Positions 34,056 to 46,200 of a stretch of DNA of 47,440 nt are shown here, piece by piece. A model generated the notes under the pieces. That model was not told the DNA's origin. It searched no databases and saw only the letters and a program-made list of their open reading frames with translations. The stretch lies in NCBI GenBank assembly GCA_012960465.1, contig DUBF01000215.1:1-47440 (forward strand), in the 5' to 3' direction. The stretch is from Rhodospirillales bacterium (GTDB taxonomy: Bacteria > Pseudomonadota > Alphaproteobacteria > Rhodospirillales > UBA2165). How positions within the stretch are numbered: position 1 is the stretch's first letter; each line of letters starts with the position of its first letter. Position numbers and translations under genes: made by a program.

Positions 34056-36239
34056 TTATATTCGTCGCCTTTTCTTTTTTTTTGATTTATAACCTGTTAT
34101 ACGGTTCTGACTTTGTGGTTTTTTCTGCCGTAACTTGGTTTTATCTAAGCCTGCCTGTGCAGCAGCTAATTTAGAGATGCCGGGTTTATTAAGCCCGAGT
34201 TCGACAGCCTCTAGCCGTCTAATTTCATCTCGAACTCGAGCAGCTTCCTCAAATTCCAGGTTACCTGCAGCTTCTTTCATTCGATCGTTAAGGTTTTTTA
34301 TGTGGGTTTGGTAATTACTACCCACTAGTTCAATTTCGCCAGAAACGCCCGTGTCAACAGTAACATAGTCCATTTCATAAACACTTTCCAAGATATCGGA
34401 GATACCCTTTTTTACCGACTCTGGGGTGATACCGTGTTTATCATTATAGGCTCGTTGTTTTGAGCGGCGGCGATTAGTTTCGCCAATTGCGTATTCCAAA
34501 CTGTTAGTTATTTTATCCGCATATAATATAACCCGGCCGTCGATGTTACGTGCAGCCCTTCCAATCGTCTGAACTAAAGAGGTCTTTGAGCGCAAGAAGC
34601 CTTCTTTATCGGCATCTAATATTGCCACCAAGGCACATTCTGGGATATCCAATCCTTCCCGTAACAAATTAATACCAATTAACACGTCAAATGCACCTAA
34701 GCGAAGATCGCGGATAATTTCGATCCGCTCAAGTGTATCGATATCAGAATGTAGGTAGCGCACTCTTATCCCAGCTTCGTGCATAAATTCTGTTAGGTCT
34801 TCTGACATTCGTTTGGTAAGAGTTGTGACTAATACACGCTCACCTTTTTTTGCGCATTCGCGACATTCAGATAACAAATCATCAACCTGGGTTTCAATCG
34901 GTCGTACAATACAAGGCGGATCAATCAAACCTGTAGGGCGAACCAATTGTTCAATAAAGACACCACCGGTTTGATTAAGTTCCCAAGGGCCTGGTGTAGC
35001 TGAAATACACATTGTTTGTGGGCGCATCGCCTCCCATTCTTCAAATTTAAGTGGTCGGTTATCGAGACAAGATGGCAGACGAAACCCGAACTCATGTAAC
35101 GTCGTTTTACGTGAGAAGTCTCCTTTATACATTGCTCCTAGTTGAGGGACTGTAACGTGGCTTTCATCTAGAACAACCAATGCATTTTCAGGCAAATACT
35201 CGAAGAGTGTAGGCGGCGGTTCTCCTGGATTCCGTCCCGTTAAATATCGAGAGTAATTCTCAATTCCAGAGCAGTGCCCAGTAGTTTCTAACATTTCTAT
35301 ATCAAATGTTGTACGCTCCTCAATACGTTGGGCTTCTAATAATTTCCCTTGTTTCTCAAAATCTGAAATAACTTTCTTAAGCTCCCTTCTAATTTTTGGA
35401 ATTGCCTGTAAGATTGTTGGGCGTGGTGTTACGTAGTGACTATTTGGATAAATGGTTACATCATCCAGAGTTTCAATTTTTTCGCCTGTGAGGGGGTCGA
35501 TTTCCCAGATCGCTTCGATCTCGTCTCCAAACATGGATAGACGCCATGCCCGATCTTCAAGGTGGGAAGGAAAAATTTCAACTACGTCGCCTTTTACGCG
35601 GAATGTACCCCTGTAAAAAGCCGTATCATTTCGCGTATATTGAAGTTCAACCATACGTTTTAATAGTGTGTTGCGATCAATATGTTGGCTGGTTATTAAC
35701 CTCTCAGTCATTTTAGCATAAGTTTCGACGGCGCCTATGCCATAAATACACGAAACCGAGGAAATGATGATTACGTCACTTCGTTCCAGTAAAGCGCGTG
35801 TAGCTGAGTGACGCATACGATCGATCTGCTCGTTGATGGATGCATCTTTTTCGATGTAAATGTATGTCCGAGGTACATAAGCTTCGGGTTGATAGTAGTC
35901 ATAATAGGATACAAAGTATTCAACCGCGTTTTTTGGAAAAAACTCTTTCATTTCACCATATAGTTGGGCAGCAAGTGTCTTGTTTGGTGCCAAAATTAAG
36001 GTCGGGCGGTTAACTTCCTGGATAGCTCTGGCAATTGTGAAGGTCTTACCGGACCCCGTAACACCAAGTAAAACCTGGTCCTTCTCACCTGCATTTAGAC
36101 CGGCAACCAGTTTTTCTATAGCCTCAGGCTGATCTCCCGATGGCTTAAACGCTGAGACGACTTTTAGCGGTATTCCTGATTTTATTATTGGGCGTTTTTG
36201 AGGTACAAAATATATATCGTTTGGGGTGAGGCTTTGCAT
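34056..36239 (-). CDS. uvrB: Excinuclease ABC subunit B
   Basis: The helicase-like damage-verification subunit of nucleotide excision repair. In 727 residues it has Walker A GVTGSGKT (59-66), the beta-hairpin region with [20 protein letters not shown] that clamps one DNA strand, helicase motifs including [10 protein letters not shown] and [18 protein letters not shown], and a C-terminal UVR domain ([20 protein letters not shown]) for UvrA/UvrC contact. The tail ends in a very basic [10 protein letters not shown]. It is longer than many UvrB proteins at the C-terminus. It is divergent from the aminotransferase gene and is followed closely by the flavin monooxygenase gene on the same strand. 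Confidence 0.97.
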   Translation of the reverse strand: MQSLTPNDIYFVPQKRPIIKSGIPLKVVSAFKPSGDQPEAIEKLVAGLNAGEKDQVLLGVTGSGKTFTIARAIQEVNRPTLILAPNKTLAAQLYGEMKEFFPKNAVEYFVSYYDYYQPEAYVPRTYIYIEKDASINEQIDRMRHSATRALLERSDVIIISSVSCIYGIGAVETYAKMTERLITSQHIDRNTLLKRMVELQYTRNDTAFYRGTFRVKGDVVEIFPSHLEDRAWRLSMFGDEIEAIWEIDPLTGEKIETLDDVTIYPNSHYVTPRPTILQAIPKIRRELKKVISDFEKQGKLLEAQRIEERTTFDIEMLETTGHCSGIENYSRYLTGRNPGEPPPTLFEYLPENALVVLDESHVTVPQLGAMYKGDFSRKTTLHEFGFRLPSCLDNRPLKFEEWEAMRPQTMCISATPGPWELNQTGGVFIEQLVRPTGLIDPPCIVRPIETQVDDLLSECRECAKKGERVLVTTLTKRMSEDLTEFMHEAGIRVRYLHSDIDTLERIEIIRDLRLGAFDVLIGINLLREGLDIPECALVAILDADKEGFLRSKTSLVQTIGRAARNIDGRVILYADKITNSLEYAIGETNRRRSKQRAYNDKHGITPESVKKGISDILESVYEMDYVTVDTGVSGEIELVGSNYQTHIKNLNDRMKEAAGNLEFEEAARVRDEIRRLEAVELGLNKPGISKLAAAQAGLDKTKLRQKKPQSQNRITGYKSKKKKRRRI

Positions 36240-37779
<1,540 letters not shown>

Positions 37780-37780
37780 A

Positions 37781-38299
37781 ATGTTTTTGCAAATAAGAAC
37801 GGGAGAAATGGGAAGAATAATTTTTATTGCCAGTGCGTTAATAACTGGAAATTCCCAGGTTTTGTCTGCCGAGAATTATTCATTGGGTAACCTTCAAATC
37901 TCTAATATTTGGGCCCGGGCAACCCCAGGTCGTGCTAGGACAGCGGCAGTTTATATTGAGAGGATACATAATTCTGGCGGACAAATTGATAGTCTTATTT
38001 ACATGAGCTCACCCCTAGCAAGAAAAAATTTAATCCATAAAACAATCGTTGAGGATGGAATTGCCAAAATGAGCCATGTTAAGGTGCTAAAGATCCATGC
38101 TGGACGTTCTGTGAGTCTTAAACCTGGCGGCTTGCATATCATGATGTTAGGTATTCAAAAATCACTCAAGCGAGGATTTAAGTTTCCAATGATACTTGAG
38201 TTCAAAAAAGCTGGCAAAATTAAAGTCGTCGTAGAAGTTAAAAATATTGGCTCGTCTTCCATGATGAAAATGGACCATAAAAAAAAGCATCAGCATTAG
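37781..38299 (+). CDS. Periplasmic copper chaperone PCu(A)C
   Basis: A secreted copper(I) carrier that delivers metal to cytochrome c oxidase assembly. The N-terminus holds a signal peptide ending near VLSA-EN. The PCuAC domain follows: NIWARATPGRARTAAVYIE, the ligand histidine in LIHKTIVEDGIAKM with the next methionine, and LKPGGLHIMMLG with the second His-x-Met pair. The C-terminus is rich in Met, His and Lys (MMKMDHKKKHQH), an extra metal-binding tail. GGAG stands four bases before the ATG at 37781; an ATG at 37808 is an alternative. The Sco gene downstream fits one copper-delivery unit. Confidence 0.88.
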   Translation: MFLQIRTGEMGRIIFIASALITGNSQVLSAENYSLGNLQISNIWARATPGRARTAAVYIERIHNSGGQIDSLIYMSSPLARKNLIHKTIVEDGIAKMSHVKVLKIHAGRSVSLKPGGLHIMMLGIQKSLKRGFKFPMILEFKKAGKIKVVVEVKNIGSSSMMKMDHKKKHQH

Positions 38300-38311
38300 C
38301 TGATAAAGTAT

Positions 38312-38449
38312 TCAATTGATAGGAATACCGCAAAGGGTGAGTAAGGAAGGCATGCTAGAAGCTACTCGCCCAAAAAAGGGTAGCGCAGCAACAAAAATTA
38401 AAAAAATTAGGCCGGCGACAATAAATACGTATTTGACTTCTTTATCCAT
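38312..38449 (-). CDS. Possible small single-span membrane protein, 45 residues
   Basis: A minus-strand frame between the PCuAC and Sco genes encodes MDKEVKYVFIVAGL followed by a hydrophobic run to ALPFFG, then a short polar tail. A charged head and one about 20-residue transmembrane helix look like a real small membrane protein. Against this, there is no good ribosome site and its start is only 18 bases from the Sco start in the opposite direction. If real, the copper-assembly neighbours suggest a link with cytochrome oxidase. Uncertain. Confidence 0.35.
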   Translation of the reverse strand: MDKEVKYVFIVAGLIFLIFVAALPFFGRVASSMPSLLTLCGIPIN

Positions 38450-38467
38450 TTTAGATTTATAAACCTT

Positions 38468-39076
38468 ATGCATAAAAATTTCTACGTTATAATGTCTATT
38501 TTAGGGTTTGTTATAATTACCGCTGCTGTTTTTTTTGCTTCGGAATTTTTTGCAAGCAAGTGGGAGTCTGAGCGTTTATTAAAAGCAGAGCTAAAAGATT
38601 CGTCCGGTAACTCGTGGAATCTCTCGAAGTTAAAAGATAAATTTGGGATCATTTATTTTGGTTACACTTACTGTCCTGATATCTGTCCTACTGCTTTGAA
38701 TGATCTTTCCATTGCATTAGAAGGTATGGGGCATGATCGACATTTATATCAGCCAATATTTATTTCTGTTGATCCCGGCAGAGATACTCGACAAGTTATT
38801 AAGGAATACATTCTGCATTTTGATCAGAATTTACTGGGGTTAACCGGAACTTCAACCCAATTAAAATCATTTACCTTTAATATTGGGGCCACTTTTGCTC
38901 TTCAGAAAAAAGGTCCGAGTGATCAGGACTACGTTGTTAATCATACAATTGGTTACTTTATGGTGACGTCGACAGGACAAAAACTCCCAGTGCCTATTAG
39001 AAAAAATCCAAAAGAATTGAGAAAAGTGATAATTAAAGTAAAGAATAAGATCCTAGAAAATATAACTGGTGAATAA
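38468..39076 (+). CDS. SCO1/SenC family copper-binding protein
   Basis: A membrane-anchored thioredoxin-fold protein that helps load the CuA site of cytochrome c oxidase. An N-terminal membrane segment (about 5-25, YVIMSILGFVIITAAVFFA) is followed by the Sco domain: FGIIYFGYTYCPDICPTALN with copper ligands Cys69 and Cys73, SVDPGRDT, and the third ligand His159 in VVNHTIGYF. All three ligands are present, so it should bind copper. It follows the PCuAC chaperone gene by 168 bases, a usual partnership. No strong ribosome site is visible before the ATG. Confidence 0.93.
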   Translation: MHKNFYVIMSILGFVIITAAVFFASEFFASKWESERLLKAELKDSSGNSWNLSKLKDKFGIIYFGYTYCPDICPTALNDLSIALEGMGHDRHLYQPIFISVDPGRDTRQVIKEYILHFDQNLLGLTGTSTQLKSFTFNIGATFALQKKGPSDQDYVVNHTIGYFMVTSTGQKLPVPIRKNPKELRKVIIKVKNKILENITGE

Positions 39077-39421
39077 AGAAATAGAAAAAACTTCTTTCAG
39101 ATAATGAATTAAGTATGAAGCTGTGGAAATCGGTATTCCAGCTTGCCTACTCTTTTCTTTGGCGCGAGATGGTTCAACAAACCCATAGCGTTCTGGAAAA
39201 TGCGTCAACACAGAGACCTAATTTACCTTAATCAATACTCAATATAAGCATTAGATAAATTTAAGTTTGTTTATTGTCTAGGGTGGTGACTTTTAGAGGT
39301 GCTCAGCTTTAAATTGGATTTTTCATTTTAACATTCTTAGTATCACCTTTTAACTAGTGAAATAAATATCTGTTTATGTCTAATGGTTATTTCTTTTAAT
39401 ATTTAAATTTGCGGGACATTC
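39077..39421. other. Intergenic stretch after the Sco gene
   Basis: No supported gene. A 38-codon plus-strand frame at 39115-39231 begins MKLWKSVFQLAYSFLW and is mildly protein-like but lacks a ribosome site. The rest is AT-rich with no repeat or terminator hairpin that I can see on the plus strand. The minus-strand transcript from the right ends at 39422. Confidence 0.35.
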
Positions 39422-39453
39422 AAAAAAAAGCTGGAAAACGTTAGTTTTCCAGC
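39422..39453 (-). terminator. Strong intrinsic terminator on the minus strand
   Basis: GCTGGAAAAC and GTTTTCCAGC (39430-39453) form a perfect ten-base stem with a four-base loop; on the minus strand eight T residues follow directly (39422-39429). It ends the lysR transcript or a separate small RNA. Confidence 0.93.
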
Positions 39454-39607
39454 AAGTTTAACAGGGAGGTTTCACGTCTGGGAGACGTAGGATCAAAAGA
39501 CCCTTCCTTTAGAAATAATATCTAAAGGAGCGCCGCAAGAAGCGTCGCGTGGGCAGTGTATAACCTTACTTGGACCTCGCTACTATAGCTGTTTAGACAT
39601 CTCACCC
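39422..39607 (-). ncRNA. Candidate structured RNA with its own terminator, possibly 6S-like
   Basis: The minus strand from about 39607 to 39422 is more G+C-rich than its surroundings and folds readily: CCTTTAGA / TCTAAAGG, ACGTCT / AGACGT, GGGTC / GATCC and GCGACGC / GCGGCGC hairpins, a long-range GAGGT / ACCTC closing pair, then a perfect ten-base terminator stem and T run. It has no open frame. TGAGATGT near the 5' end and GGCGCTCC in the middle also occur in Escherichia coli 6S RNA at similar relative places, which suggests, but does not prove, an ssrS homologue. Alternatively it is the 3' untranslated part of the lysR mRNA. Confidence 0.45.
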
Positions 39608-39651
39608 ATGCATATTTTGCATACGTAGTTTAATTAGTTACAATAAAGGGA

Positions 39652-40548
39652 TTATTTGCGATTTTCGAGGATTTTTCTCACTAAAAAATCCCTAAAAACA
39701 GCAATTCGTGCAGACTGTCTAAGCTCTTCGGGATATACAAAATAGACATCAGTTTGTGGCGATTGTAACTCAGGTAAAATATGCACGAGGTTTGACGAGC
39801 CTTCAGTAAAATAATCGGGAAGTGCTCCAATACCAACACCGCTTCTAACGGCTCTATATATACCATAAATATTGTTCACTTGTAGAACAGGTTTGCGGCG
39901 ATCGCCCTTCGCCCCCGCACCTTGTAAGAAGTTAAGAGCTGGTAATAGGTCTTTTTGATCTCCAACCTCTTCACCAAAGGTGATGAGATTGTGCGTATCC
40001 AAATCTTCCGGTGTTTTTGGCATTCCATGTAATTGTAAATACTCAGGAGAAGCATAAACATTATAATGAATTTTCATGAGATGGCGTTGAACGAGATCAG
40101 GTTGGCGGGGCGGGGTTAAACGAATAGCCACATCAGCCTCACGCATAGCAAGATCCAAATCGTCGTAGACTAGTAGGATAGTTAAATCAATTTCTGGATA
40201 AAGATCCATAAATTCTTTAATTCGCGGTGTTAGCCAGACCGAGCCAAAACCAATAGTGGTTGTTATTTTAAGGGAGCCTTCTGGACGTTCTTTACTTTCA
40301 GTTAAACGAGCTTCGGTCATAGCAACTTTGTGAAAAACGTCATGGGCTGTTAGGTAGAGATCCTCGCCATGCTCGGTTAATATAAGGCCCCGAGCATGTC
40401 GATGGAATAATACTATGTTTAAGCTTTGCTCTAGCCCGCTAATTTGACGGCTGATTGCTGATTGGCTCAGATTTAAGGCCTCACCAGCGTGCGTGAAGCT
40501 ACCAGCTTCTGCTACAGCATGAAAAATTCGAAGCTTATCCCAATCCAT
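39652..40548 (-). CDS. LysR-family transcriptional regulator
   Basis: A 298-residue DNA-binding regulator. The N-terminal winged helix-turn-helix is clear: MDWDKLRIFHAVAEAGSFTH (1-20) with GEALNLSQSAISRQISGLEQ, then the linker helix. The effector domain (about 90-295) starts LKITTTIGFGSVWLTPRIKE and includes VRSGVGIGALPDYF. The inducer cannot be told from sequence. A lysR gene of this kind next to trxB recurs in Alphaproteobacteria. It follows trxB by 119 bases on the same strand, so it may be co-transcribed or have its own promoter. Confidence 0.92.
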   Translation of the reverse strand: MDWDKLRIFHAVAEAGSFTHAGEALNLSQSAISRQISGLEQSLNIVLFHRHARGLILTEHGEDLYLTAHDVFHKVAMTEARLTESKERPEGSLKITTTIGFGSVWLTPRIKEFMDLYPEIDLTILLVYDDLDLAMREADVAIRLTPPRQPDLVQRHLMKIHYNVYASPEYLQLHGMPKTPEDLDTHNLITFGEEVGDQKDLLPALNFLQGAGAKGDRRKPVLQVNNIYGIYRAVRSGVGIGALPDYFTEGSSNLVHILPELQSPQTDVYFVYPEELRQSARIAVFRDFLVRKILENRK

Positions 40549-40667
40549 TTCTTAGTCCCACTATATTTTTTAATTGTCCTAGAAAGAACAAAACAAACAT
40601 AGATATAAGCTGATCAGTAATTTCTATATTTTATCTACGAATGCTTAGGAATTATATAGTAATATTA

Positions 40668-41639
40668 TTATTGAGCCGCCATCGTTGTTTGATTTACTAT
40701 GTTAGCTAAGTATTTTTCGGTCTCAAGTGCAGCCATACAGCCTGTACCGGCGGCAGTTACAGCTTGGCGGAATTTATTATCTTGAACATCACCTGCTGCA
40801 AAAATACCTGGAATATTGGTTGCCGTGCTATCCGGTTGTGTAATCAAGTAACCTTCTTCATCCATTTTTAGTTGGTTAACGAAGATGCTGGTGTTAGGTT
40901 GGTGACCAATAGCAATGAAAACTCCTTCAAGGCTGTATTCTGTAATGTTATCGGTTTTAATATTTCGGACCCTTATGCCAGTTACTTCGGGCATTGGACC
41001 CTCGTGTTTGCCCATAACTTCCTCTAGAGCAGAGTCCCAAATGATTTCAATCTTAGGATTGGCTAATAGGCGTTTTTGTAACATTTTTTCAGCACGTAAG
41101 CTATTTCGGCGATGGATAAGCATAACTTTGGTGGCATGTTTTGTCAGATAAATAGCCTCTTCTACAGCAGTATTTCCGCCACCAACAACGGCAACTTGTT
41201 TGCCGCGGTAGAAAAAACCATCACACGTCGCACAAGCAGAAACTCCAAAGCCCTGATATTTAAGCTCACTATCTAAACCGAGCCATTTTGCTTCTGCTCC
41301 AGTTGAAATAATCAAAGCATTACATGTGTAAGTATTACCCGAATCACCTGTTAGTTTGAATGGTTTTTTTTGCAGATTGGCCTCAATAATTAAATCGGAT
41401 ATCATGTTGGTACCTACGCCTTCGGCTTGTGCTTGGATTTGCTCCATTAGCCAAGGGCCTTGTATAATCTCGGGAAAGCCTGGAAAATTTTCAACGTCTG
41501 TAGTAATGGTCATTTGACCACCGGGTTGCATTCCATGGATTAGAGTGGGCTCTAAATTAGCTCGGGCTGCATAGATGGCAGCGGTAAGACCCGCGGCCCC
41601 AGAACCTAGAATAAGTACATCATAATGGTGATCGGACAT
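40668..41639 (-). CDS. trxB: Thioredoxin reductase
   Basis: An NADPH- and FAD-dependent enzyme that reduces thioredoxin. The 323-residue protein has the FAD-binding GSGAAGLTAAIYAARA (12-27), redox-active cysteines Cys136 and Cys139 in ACATCDGFF, the NADPH-binding GGGNTAVEEAIYL (153-165) with HRR at 176-178, and the C-terminal AAGDVQDNKFRQAVTAAGTG. All features of the low-molecular-weight TrxB class are complete. It is divergent from the lrp gene, with 215 bases between starts, and upstream of lysR. MsrB, encoded in the same window, depends on the same thioredoxin system. Confidence 0.97.
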   Translation of the reverse strand: MSDHHYDVLILGSGAAGLTAAIYAARANLEPTLIHGMQPGGQMTITTDVENFPGFPEIIQGPWLMEQIQAQAEGVGTNMISDLIIEANLQKKPFKLTGDSGNTYTCNALIISTGAEAKWLGLDSELKYQGFGVSACATCDGFFYRGKQVAVVGGGNTAVEEAIYLTKHATKVMLIHRRNSLRAEKMLQKRLLANPKIEIIWDSALEEVMGKHEGPMPEVTGIRVRNIKTDNITEYSLEGVFIAIGHQPNTSIFVNQLKMDEEGYLITQPDSTATNIPGIFAAGDVQDNKFRQAVTAAGTGCMAALETEKYLANIVNQTTMAAQ

Positions 41640-41854
41640 AGGTAATACAAACTCCGTTTATTACTCGTTTAAAAAGAAATAACATAGGAAGCGTTCGGGT
41701 TCGATGCAAGGGAACAATATACTAGCTTTGTATATTGATAGGAAAATTTTTATGATTAAAAATATTTATACGTAAAATTTATGTATAAATTGAAATAATA
41801 TTGCGTGTTTTTCTATCCCGTCCTAAACTATAATCGAATTTGAGGATAAAAATC

Positions 41855-42355
41855 ATGGTGCGTGTAAAGCTGGATTTTATTGATCGTAATATTTTACGTC
41901 AGTTACAAGATGAAGGTCGAATAACAAATGTTGAATTGGCTAACAGGGTTGGCATCTCTGCTCCGCCCTGCTTAAGGAGGGTTCGAGCACTTGAAGAAGC
42001 TGGTTTTATCAGAGGCTACCATGCAGATATAGAGCCAGGAGGACTCGGTTATAACGTCACAGTTTTTGCCCAAGTAGGATTAACTAGTCAAGCTGAGCCA
42101 GATTTGGTTGCTTTTGAAGATCTTATAAATTCCTGGCCCGAGGTCCGCGAATGTTACATGTTGGCGGGTGAGACGGATTTTATACTCAAGGTTGTGGCTG
42201 AGGATTGGGAAATATATCAAATCTTTGTGATGAAAAAACTTACCCCTGCGCCGAACGTAGCCCATGTAAAATCTTCTCTTACTATTCGCTCCTCTAAATC
42301 TAAACCAGGGGTGGCTATTGATATCTCTCCAAATGGAGAAATGCAAGAGGAGTAG
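41855..42355 (+). CDS. Lrp/AsnC-family transcriptional regulator
   Basis: A 166-residue feast/famine regulator. The N-terminal helix-turn-helix is KLDFIDRNILRQLQDEGRIT followed by NVELANRVGISAPPCLRRVR; the C-terminal RAM ligand-binding domain includes VRECYMLAGETDFILKVVAE. GAGGAT stands eight bases before the ATG at 41855; a TTG at 41840 overlaps that ribosome site and is rejected. The gene is divergent from trxB, a conserved alphaproteobacterial pairing; its targets, probably amino acid metabolism genes, cannot be read from sequence. Confidence 0.92.
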   Translation: MVRVKLDFIDRNILRQLQDEGRITNVELANRVGISAPPCLRRVRALEEAGFIRGYHADIEPGGLGYNVTVFAQVGLTSQAEPDLVAFEDLINSWPEVRECYMLAGETDFILKVVAEDWEIYQIFVMKKLTPAPNVAHVKSSLTIRSSKSKPGVAIDISPNGEMQEE

Positions 42356-42462
42356 TTATCTTTTATTCTTTTTACGAGTTAGCAGTGAAGCGTTTATCGA
42401 AAGTTGCCATTTGTCATAAATAAAATAATACATGAAACCTATATCTAAAAGGAAATTCTCAT

Positions 42463-42654
42463 ATGAGCAAAACGAGAGCTCGCGAAAGGGCTAAAGCAAG
42501 AAAAGGAAAAAAGCGGATTGCCAATCCTGTTCTTGCCGCGCAAAAATTTTCATCTGGACGGTTTAACCCTGAATCAAACTCCATTAAAAGCCCACGTGTC
42601 ACTAATGTTAGAAACTTAAGCGTTACCAAACGCGGCGCAAACAGGTCGAGTTAA
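42463..42654 (+). CDS. Small very basic hypothetical protein, 63 residues
   Basis: A short protein rich in Lys and Arg, starting MSKTRARERAKARKGKKRIA and ending TKRGANRSS, with no hydrophobic segment. A good AAGGAAA ribosome site stands 8-10 bases before the ATG, which supports translation. The charge and size suggest binding to nucleic acid or the ribosome, but I recognise no family. It lies between the lrp gene and greA (opposite strand) and has its own spacing on both sides, so it is probably transcribed alone. Confidence 0.6.
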   Translation: MSKTRARERAKARKGKKRIANPVLAAQKFSSGRFNPESNSIKSPRVTNVRNLSVTKRGANRSS

Positions 42655-42746
42655 ATTGTTAATCTAAATCACATCGTATTTTTGTAATGAATGATTTTCC
42701 TGGAATTATACACATAAAAAGTATGGCTCTCTTTTCTGTATTGAGC

Positions 42747-43220
42747 TTACTTATATTCCACCTTGATGATTTCGTATGATTTCGAGCCGCCTGGGGTAGT
42801 TACTTCAACGCTGTCGCCAAGTGATTTTCCTATAAGAGCTCGTGCAGTTGGTGAGGTTATTGATAATAAGCCGTTTTCAATATCCGCTTCATAAGTACCA
42901 ACGATTTGAAATGTAGATTTGTCATCGGTATCTTCATCAGCTAGCTCAATTGTTGCACCAAAACGCACTATATCACCAGATAGTTTTGTTGGATCAATCA
43001 CGTCTGCTAGGCTTATGACCGATTCTAGCTCCTTGATGCGGCCCTCAATAAAACTTTGTTTTTCACGCGCAGCATGATATTCGGCATTCTCAGATAGATC
43101 GCCGTGTTCACGGGCAACCTCAATTGCCTTAATAACTTCTTGGCGGTCATTAAACTTTAGCTGCCGTAATTCCTCTTCGAGTGCGGCTAGTCCACCAGCT
43201 GTCATTGGAACTTTTTCCAT
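42747..43220 (-). CDS. greA: Transcription elongation factor GreA
   Basis: It rescues backtracked RNA polymerase by stimulating transcript cleavage. The 157-residue protein has the N-terminal coiled coil ([20 protein letters not shown] onward) with the acidic tip [19 protein letters not shown] (39-57) that enters the polymerase secondary channel, and the C-terminal FKBP-like domain including [18 protein letters not shown]. All usual features are intact. It is downstream of carB on the same strand with a gap of 72 bases, the conserved carAB-greA order. Confidence 0.96.
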   Translation of the reverse strand: MEKVPMTAGGLAALEEELRQLKFNDRQEVIKAIEVAREHGDLSENAEYHAAREKQSFIEGRIKELESVISLADVIDPTKLSGDIVRFGATIELADEDTDDKSTFQIVGTYEADIENGLLSITSPTARALIGKSLGDSVEVTTPGGSKSYEIIKVEYK

Positions 43221-43292
43221 AACCTAAACCTTTTAAACAAAAATAATACACCCCACGGTACGTTATCGTGGGTTGTTTCAAAATAAAACTAA

Positions 43293-46200
43293 TTATAAAG
43301 ACTGATTAACATAGAATTGCAGCGGCTTAACTTCAAGTCCATTATAATTATCCGATTGATTAATTTTTAGTACTTTAATTGCGCTGATAGCAGCAGCAGC
43401 ACCGGTAATAGTAGTGTATTGTGGTACATTATTTAAAAGTGACGAATTTCGTATAGAAAAACTATCAGCAATAGCCTGTGGCCCCTCTGTTGTGTTAATG
43501 ACCATTTGTACTTCACCCGAAAGAATTGCGTCAACGCAATGGGGGCGCCCTTGAAGCACTTTATTAACCAATTTAGTTTTAATACCAGCATCCGTGAGAA
43601 ATTTAGCCGTGCCGCCGGTTGCTAAAATTTTGAAGCCAAGTTCTTGAAGTTCATAGGCAATTTCTTTGGCGATCCTTTTATCACCATCTTTGACGGAAAT
43701 GAAGACCGTTCCTTCTGACGGTAATATTACTCCAGCGCCTAATTGAGATTTTGCAAAAGCGCGAGGAAAATCTGAGTCGATACCCATTACTTCGCCAGTT
43801 GATTTCATCTCTGGTCCTAAAATTATATCAACGCCCGGGAAACGAGAGAATGGGAAAACCGCCTCTTTTACTGCGACATGATTAGGTTTGAGAATTTCAG
43901 TTAAATTAAAGTTGGAGAGTTTCTCGCCAGCCATAATCCGAGCAGAAATTTTGGCAATAGGAACGCCAGTCGCCTTTGCAACAAATGGAACGGTTCGACT
44001 GGCACGAGGGTTTACTTCAAGTATAAATATTATGTCATTTTGTATCGCAAATTGGATATTCATTAGACCTATAACATTAAGCCCTATGGCTAAAACCTTT
44101 GTTTGTTTGCGCAATTCTTTAATTATTTGGTTTGATAAGGAGTGGGGTGGCAAAGAGCAAGCACTGTCGCCTGAATGTATACCGGCTTCTTCAATATGTT
44201 CCATAATGCCGGCAACGTAAACTTCGTTACCATCACAAATTGCATCGACGTCAACTTCAATTGCGTCACGTAAATACCAATCGATGAGTATCGGATTTTC
44301 ACCAGAGATAGTAACTGCCATTTCCATATATTGGCGTAAGCCTTTAACATCGTGTACAATTTCCATTGCCCGACCGCCTAAAACATAAGATGGGCGGATT
44401 ACCACCGGATAGCCTATTTTGTCAGCTATTCTCTCTGCTTCACTCGTGGACCGCGCAATTCCATTGGGTGGTTGTTTGAGGCCTAGTTTTCCGAGTAATT
44501 TCTGGAATCTTTGTCGGTCCTCAGCTAGATCAATCGCATCTGGTGACGTACCTAAAATATTTACTTCTGCCTTTTCTAGTGCTGCTGCAAGTTTTAATGG
44601 TGTTTGGCCACCAAACTGTACAATTACACCATGGATAGTTCCACGGGCTTTCTCAGCACGAATTAGTTCAATAACATCTTCGTTAGTCAGCGGTTCAAAA
44701 TATAGCCTATCTGAAGTATCATAATCGGTTGAAACTGTTTCTGGATTGCAGTTGACCATAATAGCTTCATATCCCGCATCTTTCATCGCGTAGGCAGCAT
44801 GGACACAGCAATAATCAAATTCGATGCCTTGACCAATACGGTTTGGGCCTCCGCCTAAGATAATAACTTTATTTGAATCAGTTGGGTTGACCTCACTTTC
44901 AGGTATGTTTAGGCCATCTCCTTCGTATGATGAATACATATAAGAAGTCTGTGTCGGGAACTCAGCTGCGCAAGTATCAACTCGTTTATAGATTGGGTGC
45001 ACACCTAAATTATTTCTTAAAGAATTGATATTTGATTCAGATATACCGGTAAGTTTAGCCAGGCGCGCATCAGAAAAACCCATTTTTTTAATTGCCAATA
45101 GATTGGATTTATCTTTAGGAAGGCCGTTGATCCGAATACTTTGTTCTGTATCGACAATAGTTTTGATTTGATCTAGGAACCACGGATCAAATTTTGATGT
45201 GTTATGAATGTCTTCAAGACTAAGGCCATGCCTCATTGCTTGGGCAACATATAATATGCGATTAGGATGATGCTGGGATAAGGCCGCTCTAATACTATCC
45301 GGATCTGGTGCACCATTAATTTCGATTTCGTCAAGACCGTTCAGTCCAATCTCCATTGAACGCAGACCTTTCTGTAAACTTTCTGCAAAGGTCTGACCGA
45401 TTGACATCGCTTCGCCAACAGATTTCATAGCCGTTGATAATAGTGCTTCGGCTTGTGGAAATTTCTCGAATGTAAAGCGTGGAATTTTGGTTACGACATA
45501 ATCAATAGTGGGCTCAAAGGCTGCTGGTGTTGAGCCTGTGATATCGTTGCTTAATTCGTCTAATGTATATCCAACAGCCAATTTAGCAGCTATCTTGGCA
45601 ATTGGAAAGCCTGTTGCTTTTGATGCAAGAGCGGAAGATCGTGATACTCTTGGGTTCATTTCAATAATTACAAGGCGTCCATCTTTGGGGTTAATTGCGA
45701 ATTGTACATTAGAGCCGCCGGTATCGACCCCAATTTCTCGCAACACGGCAATTGAGGCATTGCGAAGGATCTGGTACTCTTTGTCGGTTAATGTGAGAGC
45801 GGGGGCAACTGTGATTGAATCACCCGTATGTATGCCCATCGGATCAACGTTTTCGATTGAACAGATAATTATACAGTTATCGGCATGGTCGCGGATAACT
45901 TCCATTTCAAATTCTTTCCAGCCAATAATTGATTCTTCAACTAACACGGAGTTTACTGGAGATGCCGCAAGACCCATTGCTATAATATGATCATATTCCG
46001 TTTTATTATATGCAACTCCTCCACCAGCTCCGCCGAGTGTAAAACTTGGACGAATGATCGCCGGTAGACCAATCTTTTCTAGTGCATTAGCGGCTTCATC
46101 TAAATTTTCTACTAATGATGAAATTGGACTTTCCAGACCAATTTTATCCATCGCATTTTTGAACTTTAGTCTGTCTTCGGCTTTATCAATACTTTCGGCC

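Noticed and set aside
39115-39231. 38-codon frame starting MKLWKSVFQLAYSFLW
   Set aside because: No ribosome-binding site, no recognisable motif and too short to judge; left as part of the spacer description.
41690-41715. GGGTTCGATGC string resembling a tRNA T-arm upstream of trxB
   Set aside because: No acceptor stem, anticodon arm or CCA end can be folded around it.
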